Shown: one piece after another, positions 53,839 through 63,734 of the stretch | How positions within the stretch are numbered: the stretch's first letter is position 1 | Layout: each line of letters begins with the position of its first letter | NCBI GenBank assembly: GCA_016713035.1 | Contig: JADJPW010000001.1 | Span: forward strand, 1,178,001 to 1,242,000 | Reading direction: 5' to 3' | From: Verrucomicrobiaceae bacterium | GTDB taxonomy: Bacteria > Verrucomicrobiota > Verrucomicrobiia > Verrucomicrobiales > Verrucomicrobiaceae | Length of the DNA stretch: 64,000 bases | Notes under the pieces: model-generated | Seen by the model: only the letters and a program-made list of their open reading frames with translations | Told to the model about the DNA's origin: nothing | The model's database searches: none | Translations under genes and position numbers: made by a program

Positions 53839-55620
53839 TCAACTCACCAGCGGCAGCAACTTCCCGAGCAACTCGCTGATTTTCACGCGTTCCTGCTCGC
53901 CGCTGTCGCGGTGGCGCAACGTCACCGTGTCGAGAAGTTCGGGGCCTTTTTCGCCGCAGGTTTCGAAGTCGATGGTGACGCCGAAGGGGGTGCCGACTTC
54001 GTCCTGGCGGGCGTAGCGGCGGCCGATGGACGCGGTCTCGTCGTAGAAGCAGTTCAGGTGCTTCTTCAGCAGCGCATAGACCTCGCGGGCCTTGGCGACG
54101 AGCTCGGGCTTGTTCTTGAGCAGCGGGAAGACGCCGACTTTGATCGGGGCGACACGCGGATGCAGGCGCAGGACGGTGATGACTTCCTTCTTGCCCTTCT
54201 CATCGACCTTTTCGGTCTCGCTGAAGGCCTTGGCGATGACGGCGAGCGCCATGCGGTCGAGACCGGCGGAGGGTTCGATGACGTGGGGGACGTAGCTGCC
54301 TTTGAAGAGACGCTCGAACCACGCACGCACGGCGGCCTCGGGCATCGGCTCGCCCTTGGTCTTCGCGGCTTCGGCGGCGAGGCGTTTCTGGATGAGGGCT
54401 TCCTTTTGCTCGTCGGTGAGCTTGGCGGCGGCGGTTTTGAGTTCTTCGTCGAAGATCTCCTGTGACTTGGTGCTGGCGGTCTGGTGCGCGGACAAATCGA
54501 AGTCGCCACGCGCGGCGATGCCTTCCAGCTCTTCCGTTCCAAACGGGAACTCGCACAGGATGTCCACGCAGGCGCGGGCGTAATGGGCGAGGTCGGCGGG
54601 CGTCTGCCAGTAGTATTCGAGCACGTCGCCGAGGCCGATGCCTTGGTAGAACTTCGTGCGCTGATCCACCCAGTAACGGTGCCACAGCTCCCAGCCCCAA
54701 TTCGGCTGCGGTTCGCTCAAATCGGCGCCTTCATGCCATTTCGCGACCTCGCCACTGATGATCTCGACGGCTTCGTCGGGCTTGATGAAGAACTCGAGTT
54801 CCATTTGCTCGAACTCGCGGCTGCGGAAGGTGAAATTCTTCGGCGTGACCTCGTTGCGGAAGGCCTTGCCGATCTGGCCGATGCCAAACGGCACCTTTAC
54901 GCGGCTGGAGTCGAACACGTTCTTGAACTGCGCAAAGATGGCCTGCGCGGTTTCCGGGCGCAGGTAGGTCACGTCGTCCTCGGTCGCGGTGGGGCCGAGG
55001 TAGGTCTTGAGCATGAGATTGAAGGGACGAGCCTCGCCGAGCATGCCACCGGTCTCGGGATGGAAATCGACGCTGCCATTCACGGCGTCGATTTTCTCCT
55101 CGCCGACCAATTCGATCTCCTCGGGCTTGCCAGCAGCTTCACCGGCGTTTTGCGCGATGAGGGCGCGGATGCGTTTGCGGAAGCTCTCGATGTGCTCGCC
55201 ATTTTTCAGCAAAGCGGAGATGGCACGGTCCCAGCGCCAGCCATTTGGGGCTTTGGCGCCGCTGTATTTCATGACGACGCCGTCCTGCGGATCGACGTGA
55301 TCGGCGCGGACGCGTTTGTTCGTCAGCGAGCACTCGCGCATGAGGTCGGCGAAGGTATCGACGTGGCCGCTGGCCTTCCAGATGGCGGGATTCATGAGGA
55401 TGCTGGCATCCAGGCCGAGCACGTCCTCGCGTTCGCGGGTCATGGTGTTCCACCAGGCGGTGCGCAGGTTGCGCTTCAGCTCCGCGCCGAGCGGGCCGTA
55501 GTCCCACACGCCGCCGCAGCCGCCGTAGATTTCGCTGCTTTGATAGATGAAGCCGCGGCGCTTGCAGAGGGAGACGATTTTCTCCATTTGGGCCTGGGAT
55601 GCTTTGGGGTCGGAGGACAT
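53839..55620 (-). CDS. glyS: glycyl-tRNA synthetase (alpha2, eukaryote/archaeon-like type)
   Basis: 593 residues from the ATG at 55620. Class II motifs: RGFIYQSSEIYGGCGGVWDYGPLGAELKRNL (motif 1 side), TYLRPETAQAIFAQFKNVF, FGIGQIGKAFRNEVTPKNFTFRSREFEQMELEFF (motif 2), EPSAGLDRMALAVI (motif 3), and the C-terminal anticodon domain RVAPIKVGVFPLLKNKPELVAKAREVYALLKKH...ETASIGRRYARQDEVGTPFGVTIDFET. It is the single-chain alpha2 enzyme, not the alpha2beta2 GlyQ-GlyS pair. It charges tRNA-Gly in the cytosol. It reads away from rsmB with a 120-bp gap that holds one short hairpin (GCCCCC/GGGGGC, 55663-55679). Confidence 0.97.
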   Translation of the reverse strand: MSSDPKASQAQMEKIVSLCKRRGFIYQSSEIYGGCGGVWDYGPLGAELKRNLRTAWWNTMTREREDVLGLDASILMNPAIWKASGHVDTFADLMRECSLTNKRVRADHVDPQDGVVMKYSGAKAPNGWRWDRAISALLKNGEHIESFRKRIRALIAQNAGEAAGKPEEIELVGEEKIDAVNGSVDFHPETGGMLGEARPFNLMLKTYLGPTATEDDVTYLRPETAQAIFAQFKNVFDSSRVKVPFGIGQIGKAFRNEVTPKNFTFRSREFEQMELEFFIKPDEAVEIISGEVAKWHEGADLSEPQPNWGWELWHRYWVDQRTKFYQGIGLGDVLEYYWQTPADLAHYARACVDILCEFPFGTEELEGIAARGDFDLSAHQTASTKSQEIFDEELKTAAAKLTDEQKEALIQKRLAAEAAKTKGEPMPEAAVRAWFERLFKGSYVPHVIEPSAGLDRMALAVIAKAFSETEKVDEKGKKEVITVLRLHPRVAPIKVGVFPLLKNKPELVAKAREVYALLKKHLNCFYDETASIGRRYARQDEVGTPFGVTIDFETCGEKGPELLDTVTLRHRDSGEQERVKISELLGKLLPLVS

Positions 55621-55740
55621 GGCGGGTGTATGTAGGATGAAGGTGGGCCGCAGGGCTGGAATGCCCCCGGCAAGGGGGCGCGAAGGGAGCACTGCGGAGA
55701 AGCAGGGGCAAGTGCGGATTAATCCCGTTATGGTGCGGGA

Positions 55741-56989
55741 TCAGGCCTTTGCCGCAGAGACGAGGCGTGCTGCGTAGGCTCCGTCGATGCCGGTTTCGGT
55801 GGGGAAGCTGCTTTGCTCCGTCTCCAGTCGCAGGTGGGGCATGGATTCGAGGATGCGGCGGATGAGTTGGCCATTTTCCTCCGGGTCGATGCTGCAGGTG
55901 CTGTAAACGAGCACACCACCGGGGCGCAGCACGCGTGCGGCGCTGCGCAGGAGGCGCTCTTGGGCGGTATTTTGCTCTGCAAAGCTCTCTGCGGTCAGAC
56001 GCCAGCGTACATCGACGCGGCGGCGCATGACACCGGTGTTGCTGCACGGTACATCGAGCAAAATGGCATCGAATCCGCCCTCTGCCCAAGCGGGGAGCTC
56101 CTCAGCGGCCCAATCGTGCTGCTCGATGTGCGCATTGGTGACGTGGAGGCGCTTCAGATTGCTAGCGAGGCGGCGCAGGCGTGCGGCGGAGACATCACAG
56201 GCGATGATCTCGCCCTGATTCTGCATGAGCTGGGCGAGGAAGGGCGGTTTTGCCACCAGGGGCGGCGCAGGCATCGAGCACGCGGGCGTTTTTCGCCGGA
56301 GCGAGCAGGCGTGGTGCCAGTGCGGTGCTGGGGTCCTGGATGTACACTTTGCCGGAGGCCAGATCATCACGCGGCAGCTCCTCACAGAGGATGAAGTCGT
56401 CAGTACTGGTGGCCATCTCTGGGTGCAGGTGATTCACACGAGCATGCATGGGAGCGTGCTGCTGATTCCACTCGCAGAGTGCGGCGGTCTTTTCTTCACC
56501 GTGCTGGGCTAACCAACGCTGCACGAGCCACTTCGGGTGCGAGGTGCGGACTTCGAGCGGTAGGGCGGCCATGTTGGCCTTCAGCTCATCTTTTTCACGG
56601 CAGCCACGGCGGAGGATGGCATTGACGAATCCCCGCGCACGGCCAGCGGCGGCTACGGTCTCATGCACGGCGGCGTGCTCAGAGATGCCGATGAGGACGA
56701 TCTGGCAGATGCCGATGCGCAGCGCCCAGCGTGTGCGGTGGTCGAGATGGCGATCCCCGGTGAAGGCGTCGATCCAGTGATCGAGCAGGGTGAGATTTCG
56801 CAGGGTGCTGAGGACGATCTCACGCAGCATCGCCGCATCGGGCGTGATGAGCTCGAACTCACGCTGGGCGAAGTCGAGCAGGTCGGAGGCGTAGCGCTCC
56901 CCCGCAGCCCATTCGCAGAGCAGGTCGATGGCGATCCCGCGCACGCGGGAGTTTTGTTTTTTTCGTGGGGGGCGCGGTGGCATGGGCAA
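55741..56989 (-). pseudogene. rsmB: 16S rRNA m5C967 methyltransferase (RsmB-like), single-base frameshift
   Basis: First frame (56989 to about 56245): NusB-like domain SRVRGIAIDLLCEWAAGERYASDLLDFAQ, RRTLD-like region, then KVYIQDPSTALAPRLLAPAKNARVLDACAAPGGKT. The second frame takes over with FLAQLMQNQGEIIACDVSAARLRRLASNLKRL, DVPCSNTGVMRRRVDVRW and VYSTCSIDPEENG to 55741. Removing one base of GGG at 56242-56244 gives one intact protein of about 415 residues with SAM motif and both catalytic cysteines. An otherwise perfect housekeeping-type gene suggests a sequencing indel. It methylates 16S rRNA C967 if functional. Divergent from dnaX. Confidence 0.9.
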
Positions 56990-57131
56990 ATGGGGGCCGC
57001 CTTCCTACATGATGCAGCGAATAGAGCAACCCGTGTGATTTGGCGATGCAGCGGGTGAGGTGCCGAATGCTTTGTCATTTCTCGCTCGCCACCCTTGCCA
57101 GTGCCGAATGCCTCCCTAGCCTCGCCCGCCT

Positions 57132-59015
57132 GTGAGTTACCAAGTTTTTGCCAGAAAATACCGTCCCCGGACCTTTGCTGATGTGCTGGGCCAGGAGCAT
57201 GTCGTGCGCACGCTGCGCAATGCCATCGCGCAGAACCGCCTCGCGCACGCCTACCTCTTCGTCGGGCCGCGAGGCACGGGAAAGACCTCCACGGCACGCA
57301 TTTTTGCCAAGGCTCTGTGTGCCAAAGGCGGGCCGAGCATTGAATTCGACCCGGATGATGAACTCAGCATCGAGATCGCCGAAGGTCGCTGCATGGATGT
57401 GCTGGAGATCGACGGTGCGAGCAACAACGGCGTCGAACAGGTGCGCGAACTGCGCGACAACGTGAAATTCGCCCCATCACGCTGCCGGTATAAAATCTAC
57501 TACATCGACGAAGTGCACATGCTCACCGCAGGGGCCTTCAATGCACTGCTGAAGACGCTGGAGGAGCCGCCTCCGCATGTGAAGTTCATCTTCGCCACCA
57601 CGGAGGCCAATAAGATCCTCCCCACGATCATCAGCCGCTGCCAGCGCTTTGATCTGCGCCGCATCCCGAACGCCATCATCGCCAAGCACCTGCTCCACAT
57701 CGCCCAGGAAGAGGGCGTGCAGCTCGATGAAAAGGCCGCCTTCGCCATCGGCAAAGGGGCAGAGGGCGGCATGCGCGATGCGCAGTCCATGCTCGATCAG
57801 CTGGTGGCCTTCTGCGGTGATAAGATCGCGGAGGCGGATGTGCTGGAGATTTTCGGCTTCACGGCGGCAGAGGCCGTGGCGCATCTGGCGCGGCATGTGC
57901 TGGAGGGTGATACCGTCAGTGCTCTGCGCCTGCTGCATGATCAAAGTGAGGCCGGAAAAGACCTCTCCCGCCTGCTGGGGGACCTGATTCAGCATTTCCG
58001 CACACTTTTGGTGCAGCAAGCCGATCCCCAAGCCGCCGCCGAAGACCTCAGCCCCGAGGTGCTGGCCGAAATCATCGCCCAGGCAGAGATGGGCAGCACG
58101 GAGCAGCTCCTCCGCGTGGTGGATGGTCTCGCAGATGTGGATGCACGCATGCGCTGGGCCAGCAACAAGCGCCTGCACTTTGAACTCGGCATCATCGCTG
58201 CTGTGCAGAGCCTCAATGAAGTGAGCATCAGCGATGTCATCGAGGCACTCGAAGGCGGTGGCACGGGAGCAGCACTGCCACGTACACCGGCACCCGCTGC
58301 ACGGCCAGCAGCGACACCTCCAGCGCCGCGTCCCTCCCCAAAATCCTCTGAGGAAAGCCCCGCTGCCTCCTTTCCTCCTCCTCGTCCCCTGGCAGCATCT
58401 CCGGCTCCTACTCCGGCTCCTACTCCGGCTCCTACTCCGGCTCCTACTCCGGCTCCTACTCCGGTTCCGACTCCGACTCCGGCTCCGCCGCCGCCCCCTG
58501 CCCCGCCTCCTCCAGCCCCCGCCGCTCTGGGCCTGGATACGATCGATCTGTGGCCGCGGCTCATCGAGCTGGTGCGGGAAAAGCGTCCGCTCATCCTGCC
58601 CTGGCTACAAACATCCACGTTGCTCGGCAGCCATCGCAACGTGCTCAAAGTCGGTTTCCCCGTCTCCGAGTCTTATGCTCGGGATAGCGTGATGAGGCCT
58701 GCGCAGGTCAGTTTCCTCGAAACGATGGCTCAGGAGCTCACAGGCCAGTCGATGAAATTCGAGTTCGTGCTCGATCCTTCGTTGCAGGCACCAGCTTTTA
58801 GCGAATTGGGCCTCGGACTCACGGAGGAGCCCCCAGCGCCCCCTCCACCGCCGAAGCCAAAAGCGGAGCCGCCACGCCCCGCTGCCCCGCCAGCCGCCTC
58901 AGCGCCCGCCGTGGTCGTGGAAGCGACCAAACCAGTCATCGACGAGGATTTTTACAAAGATCCACTCATCCTCGCTGCCCTGGAAAAATTCCGCGCACGA
59001 CTCGTCACGGCATGA
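57132..59015 (+). CDS. dnaX: DNA polymerase III subunits gamma/tau
   Basis: 627 residues, GTG start at 57132. AAA+ clamp-loader ATPase: Walker A GPRGTGKT (45-52), LEIDGASNNGVEQVRELRDNVKFAP, sensor ISRCQRFDLRRI, lid region 170-330. The four-Cys zinc module normally found between Walker A and LEIDGAS is missing: only C63 and C87 remain in ALCAKGGPSIEFDPDD...EGRCMDV. A Pro-rich linker (about 375-465) made of PTPA units, encoded by 12-bp DNA repeats, joins a C-terminal domain that would bind the replicative polymerase. The stop overlaps the next gene by four bases. Confidence 0.95.
   Translation: MSYQVFARKYRPRTFADVLGQEHVVRTLRNAIAQNRLAHAYLFVGPRGTGKTSTARIFAKALCAKGGPSIEFDPDDELSIEIAEGRCMDVLEIDGASNNGVEQVRELRDNVKFAPSRCRYKIYYIDEVHMLTAGAFNALLKTLEEPPPHVKFIFATTEANKILPTIISRCQRFDLRRIPNAIIAKHLLHIAQEEGVQLDEKAAFAIGKGAEGGMRDAQSMLDQLVAFCGDKIAEADVLEIFGFTAAEAVAHLARHVLEGDTVSALRLLHDQSEAGKDLSRLLGDLIQHFRTLLVQQADPQAAAEDLSPEVLAEIIAQAEMGSTEQLLRVVDGLADVDARMRWASNKRLHFELGIIAAVQSLNEVSISDVIEALEGGGTGAALPRTPAPAARPAATPPAPRPSPKSSEESPAASFPPPRPLAASPAPTPAPTPAPTPAPTPAPTPVPTPTPAPPPPPAPPPPAPAALGLDTIDLWPRLIELVREKRPLILPWLQTSTLLGSHRNVLKVGFPVSESYARDSVMRPAQVSFLETMAQELTGQSMKFEFVLDPSLQAPAFSELGLGLTEEPPAPPPPPKPKAEPPRPAAPPAASAPAVVVEATKPVIDEDFYKDPLILAALEKFRARLVTA
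58405..58490 (+). repeat. 12-bp tandem repeats coding the DnaX Pro-rich linker
   Basis: Repeats of GCTCCTACTCCG in frame encode P-T-P-A; five or so near-perfect copies then degenerate ones. Length may vary between strains without shifting frame. Confidence 0.85.
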
Positions 59016-60886
59016 AATCGGACAAAGCGTGGGTTCCGCGCCAAAACCCTCGCACTTTGGCAAATGCGCCCATCTCGCACCTTGCAGGCTCTTTTCGCCG
59101 AGTGAGCGTACTCATGCTGATGCAGGTCGTGCTGCTTCTGGGCCTCTCTGCGGCCAGTGCGGCGGAGAACATCATTTGGCAACCGGTACACCGCTACTTC
59201 ATCCATCGCCAAGCTGCCTCCATGCCGGTGGAGGGCACAAAGCGGCTGAACTCCTTCACCAGCTACACGCATCTGGGCACCGATTTCGGTTTTCACGGTC
59301 CTGCGCAGCATGAGATCGAGTGGGTGAACGATAGCGAAGTGCGCATCCGCCTCAGCCAGCAGCCGGATGCCTGGGCAGGCATGTGGCACAGCTTAGCCGG
59401 ACTCGCGGTGGAGCCAGATCGCGTGCTCGATTTCACGCGTGCCTTTCCCGCCGCCCTGTCAAAGCGGCACCAGCCACGCATCACCCGACTCAAAGTGGAC
59501 GCCGCAGGCCGTGGTAAACTCAAAGTCGAGCTCAAAAACGCCGCCGGGGCAGCACTCCTAGAGCGGCTGCTCCCCCTCGGCGAAAAGCCCCCCTCCATGC
59601 ATGAGATCGAGCTGCGTGCGGAAGACTTCCGCGCTGCTAAAATGCTCCTCTGGACCGTAGAGCCCGGCTCGGATGCCACGGTGCGGGGACTGTGGCTCGG
59701 TGTGGATACGCCGCCGCTCGATTGGGATGAGCAAGTGTTCGCCACAAGCTACGCCAAGCTCCTGCGTTGCCACAATCCCGCCAGCGGCCTAGCACGCGAC
59801 CGCGCACACCTCGCAGAGGGCTCTTTTGAGAGCATCCCAGTCACCGGATTGCTCGTTCTGGCCACGGCAGCGGCGGCGCAGGCACCGGCCGCACTCGTCA
59901 CGCCCGAGTTCGCCCGCGCCATGCTGCGTCAGACGCATGCATCGCTCATGCGGGTCAAGCGTCCGCGTGGACTACTGCCGCACTTTGTCCGTCAAGTCGG
60001 TGCGGAACATGAAATCCTGCCCCACACCGAATACAGCACCATCGACACCGCGCTTTGCCTCCAGTCCATGCTGCTAGCCGCCCGCATTTTAAAAGACCAT
60101 GATGTCGAGTCCGAAACACTCACCAACATCCGGCAGATCGACTTTCCCGCGCTGCGACTCCCCAGCGGCCACTACACGCACGGGCTCGATGCCAGCGGGA
60201 CACGCATGCTACCGCATGGCTGGGCAGACTGGGGTGGAGAGACCGCGCTCGTCACCCTGCTCGCACGCCTCGCCAGTCCGCAGAGTCGTGCAGCGATCAC
60301 GCCCTCGACACATCCTGGTAACGCTTGGCAGGGCACGGGCTTCATCACGGAGATCCAGAGCCTGCTACACCCAGATTTCGATCTCGATGAACCTGATGCC
60401 ACGGATGGCGTGCGCTGGTCCAGCGTGCGCCGCCGCATGCAGGCCGCGCAGAGTTCCTTTTTCCCCAAGACCAAGCCCAGCAGCCTCGCGGCACGGCTGG
60501 GCATCTACGGACTCTCCGCTGGAGAAAATGCCACCGGCAATGCCTACTACGTCGGCGGCACGGAACTGCCAGACCAGCAGCTCATTCATCCGCATTACAT
60601 GCTCATGAGTGCCGCGATCAGTGAGCAGCCCACCCGTGTGCTCTCCACGCTACGTCACATGCAGGACGCCGGCTTTTTTCCACCCTGGGGCATGGTGGAA
60701 AACCTCAGCGCAGATGGCAGTAGCTATCTCCCCATGAATGGCGGCCTGAATGCCGCCTTTGAAGCACTCGGAGCCTACCACCTCCTCACCCAGCAGCGCA
60801 AACTGCCCAACGCCATCTACCAAGCCAGCCGCGACTGCCCCCAAGTGCGCGAGGCGATGCAGGCCTTCTACCCACAGCGCCCGTGA
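59012..60886 (+). CDS. secreted glycoside-hydrolase-like protein (GH144/glucoamylase-like)
   Basis: 624 residues, ATG at 59012 inside the dnaX stop (ATGA). Signal or anchor VSVLMLMQVVLLLGLSAASAA near 30-52. The middle resembles the glucoamylase-like family (PF10091-type, GH144): NPASGLARDRAHLAEGSFESIPVTGLLVLATAAA, LLPHFVRQ, and EYSTIDTALCLQSMLLAARIL with the conserved STIDTA. The end has GMVENLSADGSSYLPMNGGLNAAFEALGAYHLL. If right, it cleaves beta-1,2-glucan or a related glucan in the periplasm. The N-terminal 200 residues are a separate beta-rich domain. Coupling to dnaX is probably incidental. Confidence 0.65.
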   Translation: MKSDKAWVPRQNPRTLANAPISHLAGSFRRVSVLMLMQVVLLLGLSAASAAENIIWQPVHRYFIHRQAASMPVEGTKRLNSFTSYTHLGTDFGFHGPAQHEIEWVNDSEVRIRLSQQPDAWAGMWHSLAGLAVEPDRVLDFTRAFPAALSKRHQPRITRLKVDAAGRGKLKVELKNAAGAALLERLLPLGEKPPSMHEIELRAEDFRAAKMLLWTVEPGSDATVRGLWLGVDTPPLDWDEQVFATSYAKLLRCHNPASGLARDRAHLAEGSFESIPVTGLLVLATAAAAQAPAALVTPEFARAMLRQTHASLMRVKRPRGLLPHFVRQVGAEHEILPHTEYSTIDTALCLQSMLLAARILKDHDVESETLTNIRQIDFPALRLPSGHYTHGLDASGTRMLPHGWADWGGETALVTLLARLASPQSRAAITPSTHPGNAWQGTGFITEIQSLLHPDFDLDEPDATDGVRWSSVRRRMQAAQSSFFPKTKPSSLAARLGIYGLSAGENATGNAYYVGGTELPDQQLIHPHYMLMSAAISEQPTRVLSTLRHMQDAGFFPPWGMVENLSADGSSYLPMNGGLNAAFEALGAYHLLTQQRKLPNAIYQASRDCPQVREAMQAFYPQRP

Positions 60887-60908
60887 GACACGGATGGATC
60901 TCGGAAGA

Positions 60909-60949
60909 GTTCTCAGTTCGCGGTTTTCACTGCGAAAGCAGGCGAGAAC
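60909..60949. terminator. nested inverted repeat between convergent genes
   Basis: GTTCTC (60909-60914) with GAGAAC (60944-60949), inner TTCGC (60917-60921) with GCGAA (60932-60936). Lies between the GH144-like gene and lysC, which converge. No T-tract, so termination is only inferred. Confidence 0.4.
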
Positions 60950-60994
60950 GGCTCGAAAGGTGTGAGTCGGTCCGTATCCCCTTCTATACTCCAA

Positions 60995-62218
60995 TCAGAC
61001 ATCTAGACCAAATGCGGTATGGACGACGCGGGCGGCATTTTCGATCTCGCTTTCATCCACGATGACGGCGGTCTTGATCTCGCTGGTGGAGATCATCTGG
61101 ATGTTGATGCTGGCGTCTGCGAGTGCCTTGAACATCTTGGCGGCGACGCCACTATGGCTGCGCATGCCGATGCCGACGACGCTGAGCTTGGCGATGCCGC
61201 TCTGGGTGCGGAGTGTTGCCTTTTCACCGAGATTGGGAAGCACGGCTTTCAGCGCGGCCTCTGCCTTTGGCAGATCTGCCCCACTGAGGGTGAAGGAGAT
61301 GTCCGTGATGCCATCGAAACTGACGTTTTGCACGATCATGTCGATGATGACATTCGCGCTGGCGATAGCTCCGAAGACTGCGGCGCTGATGCCGGGACGG
61401 TCGGCGACGTCGTCGATGGTGACTTTCGCCTGATTACGCTCGAGGGACACGCCGCGGACGACGACGGACTCCATGCCGGGTGATTCTTCTTTCACGATGG
61501 TTCCTGGGTTGTTGTTCATGCTGTTGCGCACTTCGAAGCGCACACCAAATTTGTTGGCAAACTCGACGCTACGGCTCTGCATCACTTTGGAGCCAGAGGA
61601 GGCCATTTCGAGCATCTCTTCGTAGCTGATTTCTTCGATCTTCCGTGCGGTTTTCACGACGCGTGGGTCGCAGGTGTACACGCCGTCCACATCGGTGTAG
61701 ATTTGGCAAAGGTCTGCTTTGATCGCGGCAGCCATGGCGATAGCCGTCAGATCGCTGCCACCACGACCGAGGGTGGTGATTTCCCCGCTAGCGGTCTCGC
61801 CCTGGAATCCGGCGAGCATGACGATATTGCCTTCATCGAGCATTTTCCGCACGGCATCAGGGGTGATGTTAACGATGCGTGCCTTGGTGTGGACGCGGTC
61901 GGTGGAGATGCCAGCCTGTGCTCCGGTGAGGGAGACCGCCTTGCCGCCGAGGGCATTGATGGCCATGGCCGTGAGAGCGATGGTGGTCTGCTCTCCAGTA
62001 GCGAGGAGCACGTCCATCTCACGTTCACTGGGTGCCTGCTCGGGGGAGACATCCTTGGCCAACTTGATGAGGCTATCGGTGACGCCGGACATGGCGGAAA
62101 CGACAGCGACGACTTGGTTGCCGGCACGCTGCGTTTCCAAAATGCGCCGTGCGCAGTTGCGGATGCGCTCGGGGTTTCCGACGGAGGTGCCGCCATATTT
62201 TTGGACGATCAAAGCCAT
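60995..62218 (-). CDS. lysC: aspartate kinase with two ACT domains
   Basis: 407 residues. First step of Lys/Thr/Met synthesis: phosphorylates aspartate. KYGGTS (7-12), AMSGVTD, GRGGSDLTAIAMAAAI, YTDVDGVYTCDPRVV. Two C-terminal ACT domains (KVTIDDVADRPGISAAVFGAIASANVIIDMI and KLSVVGIGMRSHSGVAAKMFKALADASINIQMISTSEIKT) predict feedback control by lysine or threonine. Monofunctional; no homoserine dehydrogenase fusion. ATG at 62218. Confidence 0.97.
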   Translation of the reverse strand: MALIVQKYGGTSVGNPERIRNCARRILETQRAGNQVVAVVSAMSGVTDSLIKLAKDVSPEQAPSEREMDVLLATGEQTTIALTAMAINALGGKAVSLTGAQAGISTDRVHTKARIVNITPDAVRKMLDEGNIVMLAGFQGETASGEITTLGRGGSDLTAIAMAAAIKADLCQIYTDVDGVYTCDPRVVKTARKIEEISYEEMLEMASSGSKVMQSRSVEFANKFGVRFEVRNSMNNNPGTIVKEESPGMESVVVRGVSLERNQAKVTIDDVADRPGISAAVFGAIASANVIIDMIVQNVSFDGITDISFTLSGADLPKAEAALKAVLPNLGEKATLRTQSGIAKLSVVGIGMRSHSGVAAKMFKALADASINIQMISTSEIKTAVIVDESEIENAARVVHTAFGLDV

Positions 62219-62311
62219 GCTAAAGGTGGTTGGGAAAGGGGCGCGGATACTGGCACGCCGTGGCGGGTCGTCAAAGAGAACGTTTCACCTGCGGAGAGAT
62301 GCCCTGCCGAT

Positions 62312-63130
62312 TCATTTACGCACGGCTTCGTTCCGCTGCTGGATGTAGGCATCACGTATGGCGAGGTAGGGATCGACGGCGTCTTTCCGCAGGGCGTCGT
62401 AGGCCTCGATCTGGGATGGCATGTTCCGTGCGGTATTGATGGATGGGGGCAGGTACATCCAGTCGTGATTGCCATTTTTGCTGTGGAAGTAGAGGCCCAT
62501 ATTGGCCGGATGCAGAGCATAGTCTCCAGCTAGTCCAGCGATCTCACGTGCACTGCTGGGGCCTAGGATGGGTAGGACGATGTAGGGACCATGAGGGATG
62601 CCCCAGACTCCGAGTGTCTGGCCGCTATCCTCTTCTGGAATGTCGGAGGTATCGACGATCTTGTCCGAGATACGCACCAAGCCGCCGACACCCGCAAAGG
62701 TGTTGAGGGCGAATTTTTTCGTCTCATGCCCAGCGCGGTCGAATTTCCCCTGGAGCATGCAGTTTACGACCCGGACGGGGTATTTGATGTTGTCGAAGAC
62801 GTTATTGATGCCAGTTCGGAGGAACTTGGGCATGACTTTTTCGTAGCCTTTGGAAAGTGGGCGTAGCAGCACGGTATAGAGCCCGTCATTGAGCCAAAAG
62901 GTGGCGCGGTTCAGCTTTTCGAGTGGGTCAGAGACCTGCACGCCCGTGCCGTAGTCATCCAAGTGGTCCGCTTTGGCTGCTGCATCATTGAGGACAGATT
63001 TGGAGACTGTTTTGGACTTGGCGGCAGAGAGAAGTGGCGGTCTGGAGGCTGTGCTGCTGCGCGGTGCCGCACAGGAGACGACCATGGACGCGATGCACGC
63101 GACGGCGACGGGGAGCAGTGTGGACTTCAT
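62312..63130 (-). CDS. mlaA: MlaA/VacJ outer-membrane lipoprotein
   Basis: 272 residues. Lipobox VVSC-A (C20). MlaA core: DPLEKLNRATFWLNDGLYTVLLRPLSKGYEKVMPKFLRTGINNVFDNIKYPVRVVNCMLQGKFDRAGHETKKFALNTFAGVGGLVRISDKI, then DSGQTLGVWGIPHGPYIVLPILGPSSARE. It removes phospholipid from the outer leaflet and passes it to MlaC. Encoded ten bases after mlaC in the same minus-strand operon. Confidence 0.95.
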   Translation of the reverse strand: MKSTLLPVAVACIASMVVSCAAPRSSTASRPPLLSAAKSKTVSKSVLNDAAAKADHLDDYGTGVQVSDPLEKLNRATFWLNDGLYTVLLRPLSKGYEKVMPKFLRTGINNVFDNIKYPVRVVNCMLQGKFDRAGHETKKFALNTFAGVGGLVRISDKIVDTSDIPEEDSGQTLGVWGIPHGPYIVLPILGPSSAREIAGLAGDYALHPANMGLYFHSKNGNHDWMYLPPSINTARNMPSQIEAYDALRKDAVDPYLAIRDAYIQQRNEAVRK

Positions 63131-63140
63131 GATCAGGATA

Positions 63141-63734
63141 TTATTGCTTGGCGACCGATTGCTGGAGAGACGTGATCACCGCCTGTGCTCCGCCCTTTTT
63201 ATAGACGGAGTCGAGCTGGGAGCGGTAATTCGCGATCATGCTCACGCCTTCGATCACGACATCGGTGATGAGCCAGCTCCCACCGGCCTGCTCCATGCGG
63301 TAAGTGACGCTGTAACGGCTACCCTGGTAAACGAGCGTCGTGGGAGCATCCACACGGCCTGCGGCGGGTGAGGTGGCGGCTTTGTACTGGATCTGAGGCT
63401 GCTCACCGGGCGTGAATTTGTTCGCGTAAGTGCGGATGACCAGCGTGCTAAAGAGCTGCACGGCTTTGGCTTGCTCATCGGGCTTGAAAGTCCGCCAGCC
63501 GAGTCCCACGGCACGGCGAGTCATCGTTTCAAAGCTGATGTGGCGGCGCAGCACGGGGCTGACGCTGGCGGTGAGGGCGCTTTTGCTGCCAGCCTTGCTA
63601 GTGACAGCCAGCACATCATTCACGGCACTGCGTAGGCGTGCCTGCGCTTCATCTGCCGGGGCAGCATGGAGTGTGGCGGCTGCCGCCGTCAAAAAGAGGG
63701 AGAACGAGGCGGCGATGAATGCTCGGGATTTCAT
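63141..63734 (-). CDS. mlaC: MlaC-type phospholipid-binding periplasmic protein
   Basis: 197 residues. Signal peptide MKSRAFIAASFSLFLTAAAATLHAA. The Tol-Tol-Ttg2/MlaC fold is seen in VLRRHISFETMTRRAVGLGWRTFKPDEQAKAVQLFSTLVIRTYANKF and VTYRMEQAGGSWLITDVVIEGVSMIANYRSQLDSVYKKGGAQAVITSLQ. It shuttles phospholipid between MlaA and the MlaFEDB complex. The ATG overlaps the mlaD stop (ATGA). Confidence 0.93.
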   Translation of the reverse strand: MKSRAFIAASFSLFLTAAAATLHAAPADEAQARLRSAVNDVLAVTSKAGSKSALTASVSPVLRRHISFETMTRRAVGLGWRTFKPDEQAKAVQLFSTLVIRTYANKFTPGEQPQIQYKAATSPAAGRVDAPTTLVYQGSRYSVTYRMEQAGGSWLITDVVIEGVSMIANYRSQLDSVYKKGGAQAVITSLQQSVAKQ

